A stretch of DNA of 63,870 nt from Oceanospirillaceae bacterium (GCA_015665455.1 JADFAD010000013.1:94918-158787); one strand, 5' to 3'; shown: positions 43,387-53,011, numbered from the stretch's first letter. Notes: a model not told the origin generated them from the sequence alone. Translations and numbers: made by a program.

Positions 43387-45237
43387 TTAAGCCTCTCCCA
43401 CCAGTTCTGACAACTTTCCATATACTTTTAAGAATTCGTCGTCGTTTTCAGTTGGATTGTATGTTGATTTCAACTCATCAAATGTCAAAGAAACAAAGTG
43501 TTTATTTGCTATTTTTTTACCACCTAGGCTTACTTGTCTATTATGAGTTTTCGAAATGTATTTCACATCACACCAATCTGTAAAATTAACTCCACAGCCC
43601 GGAACCAATCTTTCTAATGCACTAGGAGCAATATAGTTTTCTAGCTCTCTCTTTCTTGATACAAGAAAGTTATGTTCTTCTAAAAAACCATGACTGATCA
43701 ACTTTTGTGCATTAGGTGATTCATCTTCTTCTCGCTCTTTATCTGAGTCTAGATAAATAAAGAATGGTTTATTTAAAGTCTGAAGAAGATCTAAAGATAC
43801 CCAATGCTTAATACTATCGCATCCGCCTATAGGAATTGAAACAACCCCCATATCTTCCAGTGTACGATCAATTGCATTATTAGCTAAATAAGTATTAGCT
43901 ATGTGTTCAAAGGCAGTACAATCATCAACGCCTTCTAGTAACAATAAACAACGCGCATTATCAAACATTGAAATAAACTGATTATCGATTGTAACTCCGA
44001 GATCATCGGCAATCTCCGCATGATTCCTTACTTCAGGGTTATAACCGTAATTTCCATTATTCTTGAAGACATGATGCAGGTCTGAACGTCGTGTTTGAGA
44101 AACTAAAACAGGTGAATGTGTAGTTAAAAATACTTGATACCCAGCGCCTGATATATCAATTAATTTCTCGAATAAATTCTCTTGTGCTGAAGGATGTAAA
44201 AATGTTTCAGGTTCTTCAAAAGCAAAAATAATATTTTGATGTTCCCCGCTTCTTTCTTCAGCAAGGTATTCAAAATATGACATCATAGTTATTCTTCGAA
44301 AACCATCTCCTCTCGCAGATAGAGGCACTGAACCTTGATCACCATCACTCTCAAAACTTGTAGAAATCAACTTACTCCAATCAAAGTCAACCCTTGCTTT
44401 TACTTGTTCATCATCAGGTACAACAGAGTTAATTTTTTCACTGATTGCAATTAGAACTGTTTGTAATTGCTCTCTTACTGTTTCTTCAAGGGTATCCGTA
44501 TCAACATGATCTTTTATGACGCTAAATGCCATTTCTTTGAAATATTTTTGAATGGAGCTGTCACTTTCAGATAGCGGAGAATCAGCTAAAAAATATTCAT
44601 ACTGAGGAAGACACTTTTTAATCTCTTGCTCAGTCTTCTTGAGTCGATTTTGTCCAGACGTAGGCAGTTTTTCCTGAATATATTCAAATGCAATATTCCG
44701 TTCTTCATATATCTCTTTTAGTCGCTGCCGCTTCTCCGCATTATTATGTTCAGCACCCGTATCAGGGTTTGTCATTAGTCCTGGTTCAGCTTCAAGATTA
44801 TTATCTCTGCAGAGGAGAATTAACTTTGCCTCTGTTAAAGAAAAAAAATCTAATTCTCCAAAAGACTTTCTTGTAATTAAATACTCTGGAGATATCTTCC
44901 CTGTCTTAGTCCCATCCCACTTCTTAGCTATATGTAATAAGCCATTATCATCCACTAAACCTTCGTCTTCAAAAGTAGTTGTTACATTTTCATCTATAAT
45001 TATTTCGGTATGATGAGTTGAGAAAAATAACTCAATTTTTGAAAATTGGTGGGTTCTATTATTTAAATTTTCAGCGAGATACTGCTTGTTATTTAAAAAG
45101 ATATCTAACGCTTTCAGAATTGTAGATTTTCCTGAATCATTTTTACCAACAATTACATTGAAATCTTTGGCTGGTATCTCAGTTCTAGTGGAAATTCCTT
45201 TATAACCAGTAATTGCGACTTTTTCTAATTTGATCAT
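43387..45237 (-). CDS. OLD-family ATPase/TOPRIM nuclease
   Basis: 616 residues. N-terminal ABC-type ATPase: Walker A GKNDSGKST (31-39), Walker B FAFEEPETFLHP (E341/E342). C-terminal TOPRIM: E435 (LEGVDD) and D497/D499 (YLDSDKE). OLD nucleases act in anti-phage defence (P2 Old, the GajA subunit of Gabija). No UvrD-type helicase is next to it, so it is a stand-alone (class 1-like) member. Codon and base composition look AT-richer than neighbours, consistent with acquisition. AAGGAATTAGA precedes the ATG. Confidence 0.88.
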   Translation of the reverse strand: MIKLEKVAITGYKGISTRTEIPAKDFNVIVGKNDSGKSTILKALDIFLNNKQYLAENLNNRTHQFSKIELFFSTHHTEIIIDENVTTTFEDEGLVDDNGLLHIAKKWDGTKTGKISPEYLITRKSFGELDFFSLTEAKLILLCRDNNLEAEPGLMTNPDTGAEHNNAEKRQRLKEIYEERNIAFEYIQEKLPTSGQNRLKKTEQEIKKCLPQYEYFLADSPLSESDSSIQKYFKEMAFSVIKDHVDTDTLEETVREQLQTVLIAISEKINSVVPDDEQVKARVDFDWSKLISTSFESDGDQGSVPLSARGDGFRRITMMSYFEYLAEERSGEHQNIIFAFEEPETFLHPSAQENLFEKLIDISGAGYQVFLTTHSPVLVSQTRRSDLHHVFKNNGNYGYNPEVRNHAEIADDLGVTIDNQFISMFDNARCLLLLEGVDDCTAFEHIANTYLANNAIDRTLEDMGVVSIPIGGCDSIKHWVSLDLLQTLNKPFFIYLDSDKEREEDESPNAQKLISHGFLEEHNFLVSRKRELENYIAPSALERLVPGCGVNFTDWCDVKYISKTHNRQVSLGGKKIANKHFVSLTFDELKSTYNPTENDDEFLKVYGKLSELVGEA

Positions 45238-45769
45238 TCTAATTCCTTGAACGTTGTTTAATTCTCGAGATAGGGCTTAACAGTGTATTAGTCTGAGTTT
45301 CGAATACGTCCAACGTTCTTAAGATCTTAACTCCATTCACTATCCACCCTACTCCCAACCTTTTAATTATTTCAATAAGTTACAAGAAACTTTCTCGTAT
45401 TGTTTTTCTTTATTTGCTCTAACTCCTAAGCAACTGTATTAATCTGATCACCTATAGAACGTGAATGATTCATATATAGACACAATAAGAGTATGAATTT
45501 GTATTCAAATGAATCACTTACAAAAATACGATAGGGAGAATATGAGCCATTTCGGGATTAGCTTAGCTAAGTTCGTTGGCTGTTTCTCGGCTTTTTGAAT
45601 TACACCCAATTACACAACTAAAGTACCAGCTCAGTTTCTATTCCATTGAGCTAACCTCAACAAAAACCTGCCTGATCCTCCCCGCAAACCGCCCCATCAA
45701 TTATTCAGTAGCCGATTTGCCACAAGTTTCTATACTGTTGATTAGATAAGAATAAAAAGGCACGGATTC
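45238..45769. other. AT-rich gap next to the OLD nuclease gene
   Basis: About 530 bases. A short ORF at 45542-45598 (GGGAG three bases before the ATG, 18 codons, MSHFGISLAKFVGCFSAF) may be a leader or the stump of a lost gene. No other gene, repeat or RNA is visible. Confidence 0.4.
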
Positions 45770-46081
45770 ATGAGTGAAGCGAAGTTCTATGTCGGCCAAA
45801 TCATCCACCATACGAAGTTCAGTTATCGGGGCGTCATCTTTGGTGTGGATGCCACCTTTCAGCACACGAATGAGTGGTATGCAGAAATGGCCACCTCAAA
45901 CCCGCCGAAAGATAAACCTTGGTATCACGTGTTGGTCGATCAAGCCGGTCACATGACGTACGTAGCAGAACAAAACATCGAGCAAAGCACCGATACCGGC
46001 CAAATAGAGCACCCGATGCTGGGGCTGTATTTCAGTAACTACAACGGTAAAAGCTACGGTTTGAGGAAGAAAAAGAACTGA
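45770..46081 (+). CDS. hspQ: heat shock protein HspQ
   Basis: 103 residues, HspQ (YccV, hemimethylated-DNA-binding family). Family blocks: FYVGQIIHHTKFSYRGVIFG, DKPWYHVLVDQAGHMTYVAE, IEHPMLGLYFSNYNG. In E. coli it is a ClpXP-type protease adaptor and a heat-shock protein. Monocistronic. Confidence 0.93.
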   Translation: MSEAKFYVGQIIHHTKFSYRGVIFGVDATFQHTNEWYAEMATSNPPKDKPWYHVLVDQAGHMTYVAEQNIEQSTDTGQIEHPMLGLYFSNYNGKSYGLRKKKN

Positions 46082-46160
46082 TTCAAATCTTAAGTCGCCC
46101 CGTTCATGTATATTTCTTAGCAGCGCACGCGTCTGATAATAAAAATGGAACAAGGACTCA

Positions 46161-47000
46161 ATGATGAGACTCAACAAGATTAAGCACTGCTTACTGCTGG
46201 CAATATGCACGCCCCTACTGATGGCCCTTTCAACGTTTACCCGAGCCGATTACGCCGAGGTGAATGGCATTCAAATGCATTACGAAGTTCATGGCGAAGG
46301 CACACCGTTGGTGCTGCTGCACGGGGGGTATGTGGATTCCGACATGTGGACCATCGAGACCCACATTCTGTCTAAGTACTTCCAAGTCATTGAGATCGAC
46401 AGCCGAGGCCACGGCCGTTCCACCGACGGAGACGAGGCCATCACCTATGAGCTCATGACCAACGATACCCTCACCTTGTTGGATCAACTGAACATCAATA
46501 ATTCCCACCTTGTCGGGTGGAGTGACGGCGCCGTCATTGCGGCACAGATCGCCGCGTTTAACCCTGAGCGAGTGAACAAGCTGGTGTTGATCGGTGCGGC
46601 CTTTGGTGGAGACACTTACGTGCCTGCGTTTTCAGCGGTATTGGGCAACGAAGCCATTTTTAAAACCTTCGCAAACGCGACTTTTGGGCTAAAGTATAAA
46701 GCGGTTAACCCTGATCCGAGCCATTGGTCTGTGTTCCGAGATAAGTTGTATGCCCTTTGGAATACGCCGTGCTATTTGCCTGCCGCAAGCGAGGCCTTTT
46801 GCCTAGAGCCGCTGGAAAGCATCAATGCCTCGACCTTAGTGATGGTGGGTAAGAATGAGATCATTGATTTTGAACATACGGAAGCCATTGTGGAGGCCAT
46901 CCCCGATGCCGAGCTGGAAGTGGTTTCGTTCGCAGGTCACTTTTTACCAGAGGTTCGCCCGTTTAAAACCGCCTATGAGATTCGCACGTTTCTTGACTAA
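46161..47000 (+). CDS. exported alpha/beta hydrolase
   Basis: 279 residues with signal peptide (1-29, cut near TRADYAEV). Alpha/beta hydrolase fold: oxyanion HGG (LVLLHGG), nucleophile elbow GWSDG, C-terminal catalytic His in FAGHFLPE. AAGGA precedes ATGATG. Substrate unknown; the layout is like haloperoxidase/esterase relatives. Confidence 0.87.
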   Translation: MMRLNKIKHCLLLAICTPLLMALSTFTRADYAEVNGIQMHYEVHGEGTPLVLLHGGYVDSDMWTIETHILSKYFQVIEIDSRGHGRSTDGDEAITYELMTNDTLTLLDQLNINNSHLVGWSDGAVIAAQIAAFNPERVNKLVLIGAAFGGDTYVPAFSAVLGNEAIFKTFANATFGLKYKAVNPDPSHWSVFRDKLYALWNTPCYLPAASEAFCLEPLESINASTLVMVGKNEIIDFEHTEAIVEAIPDAELEVVSFAGHFLPEVRPFKTAYEIRTFLD

Positions 47001-47080
47001 AGTGATTTAGCTTGCATAACACAGGGACACCTCTTGATTCACCGAGGGGTGCTTTAATCAGATTTCTTTAGTCATTGAGT

Positions 47081-47152
47081 TTCTCTAATGGTTAGGGGTT
47101 GCTCATATTCAGGGATTGCTCATAGTTAGTTTTTTCTCATAGTTAGAGATTG
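47081..47152. repeat. short tandem repeat, about 17 bp x 4
   Basis: Imperfect units beginning (T)CTCAT or GCTCAT at 47101, 47118 and 47135, with a diverged first unit. They lie directly upstream of the CPXCG gene and may be part of its leader or simple slippage. Confidence 0.45.
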
Positions 47153-47194
47153 GCAATAACAGGTTTTCGCCCAAAGCAAATGAGGATTGAGGTT

Positions 47195-47386
47195 ATGAAT
47201 GCCGAAGAAGAAGTGGAAGTCCAATGCCCTTATTGCAGTGAAGTCATCACGGTTTTAGTCGATTGCTCCGTGCCCCAACAAACCTACATTGAAGATTGCC
47301 AAGTGTGCTGCAGGCCAATCACCTTTCATACCAACGTGAGTGAAAGTGAAGAATTAACCGTGTCGGTCGCGCATGAGAATGAGTAG
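47195..47386 (+). CDS. CPXCG-motif cysteine-rich protein
   Basis: 64 residues from the ATG at 47195 (AGGA 8 nt upstream); the longer frame begins at a TTG at 47150. Two zinc-knuckle pairs, CPYCSE and CQVCCRP, plus the VQCPYCSEVITVLVD block identify the CPXCG family, a small zinc-ribbon-like protein of unknown function found in many proteobacteria. Confidence 0.83.
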   Translation: MNAEEEVEVQCPYCSEVITVLVDCSVPQQTYIEDCQVCCRPITFHTNVSESEELTVSVAHENE

Positions 47387-47466
47387 TTAGAACCCTTGCA
47401 GGCTCTAACGGCAGAGCGATTGAATTCAGTGATTCAATAACTGAATTAAAAGATTAAATTAGAGAA

Positions 47467-47637
47467 TTAATCTTTTTTCTCAATGGTGATTTCAAGGTTT
47501 TGGCTTTTACCTGCGAACCATTTCTGCACGTACAGAGAACCAACGATGGGCGGCTTACCGTCTTCAGGGACTTCTTGATAACGTACGCTGTTCTTGTTTT
47601 CTTTCTCGTATTCAAACTTCACGGTAACTTTCGACAT
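47467..47637 (-). CDS. small conserved hypothetical protein, 56 residues
   Basis: Starts MSKVTVKFEYEKENKNSV, contains EVPEDGKPPIVGSLYVQKW and ends EITIEKKD. The frame has good coding character and I recall near-identical small proteins in other bacteria. Predicted small beta protein, function unknown. On the strand opposite to its neighbours. Confidence 0.75.
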   Translation of the reverse strand: MSKVTVKFEYEKENKNSVRYQEVPEDGKPPIVGSLYVQKWFAGKSQNLEITIEKKD

Positions 47638-47751
47638 TGCCTGTTTTCGCCTTTATGGATGCTTGCTTTCAAGCGCTACTTTACTGATTCTACGTTCATA
47701 AACCTACTGTTTTCAGCCCGTCATACAGCGTTAAGCCTGTTATAGACCAAG

Positions 47752-48249
47752 CTAGGAAAAGTACATACGCCACCACATGCCAAACAAACTGACGTAACCC
47801 GTTGCTATGTGTTCAACCTCGTTGTTCTTCACCACTAAAATACTGGGCGTGACCTGCACGGCCCACTGAGCCCCAATCTCATAGTCGGGGTCATTGAGTA
47901 CATCAAAGCTGTAGTCGTTGTCTTTGAGGTATTGGCTCACCTCGGGGGCTTCACCCGAACTTAAGGCCACCGTTATCACCGGAAAGTAATCGGACATGGT
48001 ATCGACCGATGGGCTCACAAAGTTACATACACCACACCAAGAGCCCCAAAAGTAAACGAGCACGGCTTGATCTTCGCTTAAGGCTTTTAAGTTCAAGGGC
48101 TCTCCTTGAACACTCACGCCTTGTAATTCAGGCAACTGAACTTTGGGGATGTCTTTGCCCCGCCACCAATCAACTCCAGCACTGATCACCAGAAATATGG
48201 CCACATAAATAGCGCCTTGTTTTAAGCCATTCAAAATTCGTTGTTTCAT
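47752..48249 (-). CDS. membrane-anchored protein disulfide oxidoreductase (ScsD/TlpA-like)
   Basis: 165 residues: N-terminal membrane helix (about 11-28) and periplasmic thioredoxin fold with C72-G-V-C75 (FWGSWCGVC), cis-Pro TPSIL and the ending FGMWWRMYF typical of ScsD-like proteins. It probably reduces or isomerises disulfides in the periplasm. No other scs genes are adjacent. Confidence 0.87.
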   Translation of the reverse strand: MKQRILNGLKQGAIYVAIFLVISAGVDWWRGKDIPKVQLPELQGVSVQGEPLNLKALSEDQAVLVYFWGSWCGVCNFVSPSVDTMSDYFPVITVALSSGEAPEVSQYLKDNDYSFDVLNDPDYEIGAQWAVQVTPSILVVKNNEVEHIATGYVSLFGMWWRMYFS

Positions 48250-48513
48250 TCACCTTTGTCCAATTCATTACGGTAAGTGAGTAGACACTGAATACACGCC
48301 AGAGTTCTTGCCTTATACACTGGCCGTCAGCCTCTCCGAGCCGAGTGAAACAGAAATGAGCCAGAAGTGGAACAAAAACGAATCAAGAGTGAAACAAACT
48401 TTTAGGATAAATACTCAGAACCCGTATTTTGTACTAAGGTAAATAATGAGTAGATTTGAGGTGCCTTAAGGCGCTAACTTCAGCGTTTTGTGAATCGTAG
48501 ATAAGAGATTTTC

Positions 48514-49050
48514 ATGAATCAAAATCAACACTTAGAGAGGTTTTGTGGCAACGTCGTGGATTCCATCATGCTACTTTACTCTAAGCACCTTACTGATCAA
48601 TTACTCATTATCCTCTACTCGTCCATCGATACCCTTGGGCTCTTAGACGCCAAAGACGATCAAAACAAAGCCACGGAAGAAACCTTCAAAAATTGGGCAA
48701 ATAAATACCTTACGTACGACGTAACCTTCGATTTTAACGCTGAGGATTTATGGCGAGAGCGGTGTTTAGCATTACACGCGCCGGAGCTCACCGCTGATGA
48801 GAATCAAACCATCAAAGGCCGTAAACTCAAGTACGTCAGCGGCCCTTCGGAAGATATTTTCGTGAAAGCCTTTATGGAGGCCACCGCAGAGGTCGATGAG
48901 GGGTTGCATGTCCCCGTGAACATCGATGATTTCGTGGTGTTTTTTCTGGATGCCGTTTTAAAGTTCAGCAAAGACTATGAGTTCAAGGTCTCCACCCACC
49001 AAGTGAGCATCAACCGAGCGGAAGTATTGCTGAAAATGCATTCACTTTAA
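48514..49050 (+). CDS. hypothetical helical protein
   Basis: 178 residues, mostly helical, no signal peptide. NWANKYLTYDVTFDFNAEDLW followed by RERCLALH is reminiscent of HEPN-like hypothetical proteins, where WRERCxxLH is a frequent motif. Function unknown. Confidence 0.65.
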   Translation: MNQNQHLERFCGNVVDSIMLLYSKHLTDQLLIILYSSIDTLGLLDAKDDQNKATEETFKNWANKYLTYDVTFDFNAEDLWRERCLALHAPELTADENQTIKGRKLKYVSGPSEDIFVKAFMEATAEVDEGLHVPVNIDDFVVFFLDAVLKFSKDYEFKVSTHQVSINRAEVLLKMHSL

Positions 49051-49112
49051 CGCTCGTTAATCTTTAACTTTTAGGCTTTAACTTTTAATCTTTAACAACC
49101 GATGCTCAACGG

Positions 49113-49421
49113 TTATTCAGGCCTTTTCATACGATCCAAACGATCCTTTGGCACACACACCAAAGATTCATTGCCTCTTGGCGGCACTTTACACACGCCT
49201 GAAATTACATGCCCTCTGGGCGTTTCTACTTCGCACGAGTCGTCTTCTACTTTGTCATTACATGCATCGAACGCTTCTTGTGGTGGGCCTCGTCGCTCGG
49301 CTGGTTCATTAGTTCGCTCATAACCTTGTTGATTGCCAGACGGCGGCTCAGCAAAGGCTGTCGATGCCATGAACACAGAAACAAGCGCGAATGAAATGAA
49401 CGAAGGTGTACGTACTGCCAT
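49113..49421 (-). CDS. secreted Cys-rich small protein
   Basis: 102 residues, signal peptide (1-24, AFA-EPPSG). Mature part: Pro/Glu-rich start and a four-Cys block (FDACNDKVEDDSCEV, VCKV, LVCVP). Such four-Cys small exported proteins occur beside signal-transduction genes in marine gammaproteobacteria. Probably the last gene of the unit that starts with the histidine kinase. Confidence 0.72.
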   Translation of the reverse strand: MAVRTPSFISFALVSVFMASTAFAEPPSGNQQGYERTNEPAERRGPPQEAFDACNDKVEDDSCEVETPRGHVISGVCKVPPRGNESLVCVPKDRLDRMKRPE

Positions 49422-49559
49422 AGCTTTAAACCTTAAATGATGTTTTCAATAAAACGGATTAACTGCAACCGCCACTCACACGGCTTAAATGGCTTATGAG
49501 AATGCCAATGGCTTATGTGAACAGCGATCAAAACATTGTTAAACAGAACAACCCAACAT

Positions 49560-50054
49560 TTACGTTTGTGTATTAATGATAGAGCCTGATGCAAATAAGC
49601 CCGCCGCTAATAATGAGTTAGCTAAGTCGTGCTCATCTTCTGACGTCAGTTCAGACAGCTCTGAATATTGATCCAAAATGGCTTGCAGTGCTTGCAAGTT
49701 TTCTTGGTTCACCCCTGAGCTGTTACTGCCGCCCTGCTGAGGTGGCGGTGGCCCTTGATTGCCCTCTTCTCGTGGTGGTAACCCGGCTAATTCAGCCAAC
49801 TCTTTGGCATCAAAGCCTGCCGCTTCCAAGGTGTCTTTGAGGTCTTTGCTGGGTTGAATCCCTTCTTCTTTAAACGCTTCGACAATGGATTGTGCATCCT
49901 CTTCCGTTAAGTCTGACGCGCTGTATTCTGACAAAATGGATTCAGCAGCACTTTTTTGTTCTGCACTCAAACTCGGTGGCGACGGAGGGGATGACGGCGC
50001 GGCCCCCTGCCCAAAGCTTGATGTGGCGATATTGGCATTCAGTTGAATCGACAT
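49560..50054 (-). CDS. Pro-rich helical protein next to the two-component system
   Basis: 164 residues from ATG 50054 (AAGGAAG 7 nt upstream; a longer frame from 50117 exists). Contains helical repeats (ILSEYSASDLTEEDAQSIVE) and a Pro/Gln/Asn-rich patch (PPREEGNQGPPPPQQGG). EF-hand-like acidic loops are possible but not clear. No signal peptide. Function unknown; possibly an output or ligand partner of the kinase system. Confidence 0.72.
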   Translation of the reverse strand: MSIQLNANIATSSFGQGAAPSSPPSPPSLSAEQKSAAESILSEYSASDLTEEDAQSIVEAFKEEGIQPSKDLKDTLEAAGFDAKELAELAGLPPREEGNQGPPPPQQGGSNSSGVNQENLQALQAILDQYSELSELTSEDEHDLANSLLAAGLFASGSIINTQT

Positions 50055-50181
50055 CTGATCTTCCTTACTCATTACAAATGGGTTTATTGAACTCGACAAG
50101 TAACAAGAGACCTCCACTCCCTTGCTCTCACCTTAAATATAACCACCAAATAACCAGCAATTATGGAAACAATGTCAATTT

Positions 50182-50874
50182 TCAGACGGCCTTATCGAAC
50201 TTGTAGCCCATGCCATAAACGGAATCGATGACGTCGTCTTCCGGTGACGCAGCAATGATTTTCTTTCTCACATTGTTGACGTGGCTGTCGATGGTTCTAT
50301 CACGTACAATGCGATGATCGTCATAGATGTTGTTCATCAGCTGATCGCGCGAGAAGATCTTGCCTGGGTCAGCGAACATCAATTTGAACAACCGAAACTC
50401 CACCGTTGTAAGGCTCAGTGCCACGTTATTAACGAACACTTTTTGTTTCGCATCATCAACCACGAAATGTTTAAGCTCGGGTTTAAACATCGATTGCGTC
50501 CGTCTTAATACGTTCTTAATTCTGGCGACCACTTCAGGCGGGCTGAAGGGTTTGCAAATATAGTCGTCTGCACCCAACTCCAACCCTAAGACTCGATCAA
50601 TTTCTTCAATGCGAGCGGTCAGCATAACAATGGGAACTTCGGAGAATTTCCGGATCTCTTTACACACTTCGATGCCACTCATGCCGGGCAACATGAGGTC
50701 CAATAAAATCAAATCTGGGTTATGCGCTTTGACCCAATCAACCACGGATAAGCCGTTATCGAGCACCGCCGTCTTAAAGCCTGACTTTTTCAGATACTCT
50801 GAAATTAACATGGCCATTTTAATTTCATCTTCAACCACTAACACTTTCTGAGCTCTATTCTGAGTCATTGCCAT
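50182..50874 (-). CDS. OmpR-family response regulator (BaeR-like)
   Basis: 230 residues: REC domain (phospho-Asp in LILLDLMLPGMSG) and winged-helix DNA-binding domain (RDRTIDSHVNNVRKKI). Cotranscribed with the kinase, 15 bases downstream. Likely regulates envelope stress or export genes by analogy to BaeR/CpxR; targets unknown. Confidence 0.93.
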   Translation of the reverse strand: MAMTQNRAQKVLVVEDEIKMAMLISEYLKKSGFKTAVLDNGLSVVDWVKAHNPDLILLDLMLPGMSGIEVCKEIRKFSEVPIVMLTARIEEIDRVLGLELGADDYICKPFSPPEVVARIKNVLRRTQSMFKPELKHFVVDDAKQKVFVNNVALSLTTVEFRLFKLMFADPGKIFSRDQLMNNIYDDHRIVRDRTIDSHVNNVRKKIIAASPEDDVIDSVYGMGYKFDKAV

Positions 50875-50889
50875 AAACCTAAATTATTT

Positions 50890-52353
50890 TTATGAAATGT
50901 ATGGGATACATGGAACGGTTACTGTGATTAGCACCCCGCCTAACGGGGAATGCTGGGCATTGATGGTTCCGAAATGAGCTTCAACAATACTTCGACAAAT
51001 TGATAGCCCTAACCCTGAACCGCCGGTTGCTCGGTTGCGTGAATGCTCGACGCGATAAAGTCGCTCAAACAAGCGATCGAGTTCATCACTGTGAACACCA
51101 GGGGATGAATCCATAAACTGGATAACAACGACGTCCTCATTCAAGTCGGACGTTTTTAATTCTACCGTCACCCTCATTTGGCCTAGAATGTCGGTGTACC
51201 GTAATGAGTTATTCAGAATATTGGTAAACAACTGCTTTATCCGTACAGCATCCCCAAGAATGAACGCCTGACTGGCCAATTGTTCATCCAAGGTCAGTTC
51301 AATGCCTTTCTTATCAAAATCGGATTTAAAGGAAACCAACGCGGATTTTAAGATCTCCACTGCGTCTATTCTCTGCTTTTGATAATTCAGCGAACCAGCG
51401 TCTGAGACTGAGAGCTGGTGAAGGTCTTCTACCAAACGCGTGAGTAAATTCACTTCTTCATGCAGGGATTCAATTCCCTCTTTGGTCATCGCTCGCGTGC
51501 CATCCTGCATGGCTTCAATTTCGCCTTTTAAAATGGCCAGCGGTGTGCGAAGTTCATGGGAGATGTCCATGCTCCAGCGGCGTCGAGATTGTTCATTTTC
51601 TTCCAGCGTGTTGGATAGAATATTAAAGTTTTTGGCCAAGAGACCCAGTTCATCACCGCGTTCGTCTTCAATCTTCTCGTCATAGTGCCCTTGTATTAAG
51701 TTTTGCGTCCCAGAAGACAAGCGGTTAATGGGCTTCACCACGTGCGCAGAAATGGGTAAGGCCACAAAAAACGAAATAAAAACCATGGCCAACGAAATAA
51801 CAAAAAACGCATTAGTCTGCTGCTCAACAAAGAGTAAATCCAATTTGCCCGTCAACTTAGGCCCTTTAATTTGACCCACATAGCCAATGGTGGTGTCTGC
51901 AACCTGTATTGGAAAGAGCGACAATCTATCTATGTGTTCTGGTCTGCCGAGAACCACGGATTTATCCGCATCCAACAAAAACGGTTCAGGAGCCCCTCCT
52001 CTTCTATGGGGAGGGCCGCCCACGCGGTGATGCTCTCTGTTCATGAAATGCGGAGGTGGACCAAACGGCGGTCGACCCGATGGAGGAGATCGGTGAGATG
52101 GCCCGAATTCGGAGCGTAATATTCGCTTCCAACCCGCTTGATTGTCCTTCAAGCCTAAAAGCGCTTCTTCTGTCTGAAATTTATGGGATAAAACCGACGC
52201 AAACTGCTTATATCGCTCACCTTCTTGGGTGTTTACATAATTTGTGAATCCCTGATTAAAGCTCCATTGCATGACTAAATACATGCACGCAACCACCCCG
52301 CCCGTGGCTGCAAGCAACGTAATAATCAGCTTTGAGCGAATTCCAAAACGCAT
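50890..52353 (-). CDS. sensor histidine kinase with His/Pro-rich periplasmic loop (BaeS-like)
   Basis: 487 residues. Two membrane helices (about 10-28 and 175-200) bound a short periplasmic domain rich in His, Pro, Arg and Gly (HRSPPSGRPPFGPPPHFM, then REHHRVGGPPHRRGG), then HAMP, HisKA with phospho-His in HELRTPLAIL, and HATPase (FTNILNNSLRYT, GGSGLGLSICRSIVE). His-rich sensor loops can bind zinc, copper or nickel, so metal sensing is possible. First gene of the probable unit kinase-regulator-Pro-rich protein-secreted Cys protein. Confidence 0.92.
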   Translation of the reverse strand: MRFGIRSKLIITLLAATGGVVACMYLVMQWSFNQGFTNYVNTQEGERYKQFASVLSHKFQTEEALLGLKDNQAGWKRILRSEFGPSHRSPPSGRPPFGPPPHFMNREHHRVGGPPHRRGGAPEPFLLDADKSVVLGRPEHIDRLSLFPIQVADTTIGYVGQIKGPKLTGKLDLLFVEQQTNAFFVISLAMVFISFFVALPISAHVVKPINRLSSGTQNLIQGHYDEKIEDERGDELGLLAKNFNILSNTLEENEQSRRRWSMDISHELRTPLAILKGEIEAMQDGTRAMTKEGIESLHEEVNLLTRLVEDLHQLSVSDAGSLNYQKQRIDAVEILKSALVSFKSDFDKKGIELTLDEQLASQAFILGDAVRIKQLFTNILNNSLRYTDILGQMRVTVELKTSDLNEDVVVIQFMDSSPGVHSDELDRLFERLYRVEHSRNRATGGSGLGLSICRSIVEAHFGTINAQHSPLGGVLITVTVPCIPYIS

Positions 52354-53011
52354 ATTTGTTCGATTCCGGTTTATCCAGTTTTGGTCAGGCCCTAATAAAA
52401 ATCAGAATACCTCGTCGATAAAATTGTGACGAAGTTAATAGAACAAAAACCTGAACTTAATTTCCGGAAACTATAATCGCTAAGACAAGAATTTACAGTA
52501 TGTAGAGGTGTAAATTGACAATATTTGCACATTTCAAACGATCAAAACAAACCGTAAAGTACCCATGAATTCTTTATAAAAACTTAGATAACTCACTAAT
52601 ACAAAAGAAGTAATTCAAACGCCATGCTCTGAATTATTTTGCTGTGTAGAACAAGCACAACCAATTCATTGAGCAATTCATCTACGGATACACTTACAGG
52701 AAAGCGTTTATCAACTAAACTTAAGCGGTCTATGCAGTATTAACGCCGAAGAAAGCCAATCATGAACACGGACGCTATACGTTCATGGTTGGCTTTTGAG
52801 TATCTTTTCTAAAGAAAGAACAAAAATAAGATTACCCGCACTCAAACCTAGCCCCATTTCTCAACCGCCAATAAACCCTAGAGTGAATGACTAAACTTTC
52901 ACGCAATAATGCAGTCCAACTCTGACACTAATAATACATTTAGCCATGCTATCATCGGATCTAGTACGCGCTTAACTCGCCAACCTGAATACCTTACAAA
53001 GGAGTGTATTT
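52354..53011. other. 650-base gap with a stand-alone hairpin
   Basis: No coding signal. A -35-like TTGACA occurs at 52514 and a good hairpin with T-run at 52753-52797, compatible with a small RNA of about 200 nt between them, though no -10 box is convincing. The last 200 bases hold the ppaC promoter. Confidence 0.4.
52753..52797 (+). terminator. orphan terminator-like hairpin
   Basis: AAGCCAATCATGAAC / GTTCATGGTTGGCTT stem (one G-T pair), 13-nt loop and TTTT, far from any annotated gene end on either strand. Confidence 0.65.

Noticed and set aside
45542-45598. 18-codon ORF with GGGAG near the OLD nuclease gene
   Set aside because: Too short to call a gene; mentioned only as a possible stump or leader.
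47024-47052. Possible hairpin after the alpha/beta hydrolase gene
   Set aside because: The arms pair only with bulges (CACCTC versus GAGGGGTG) and the T-run is short.
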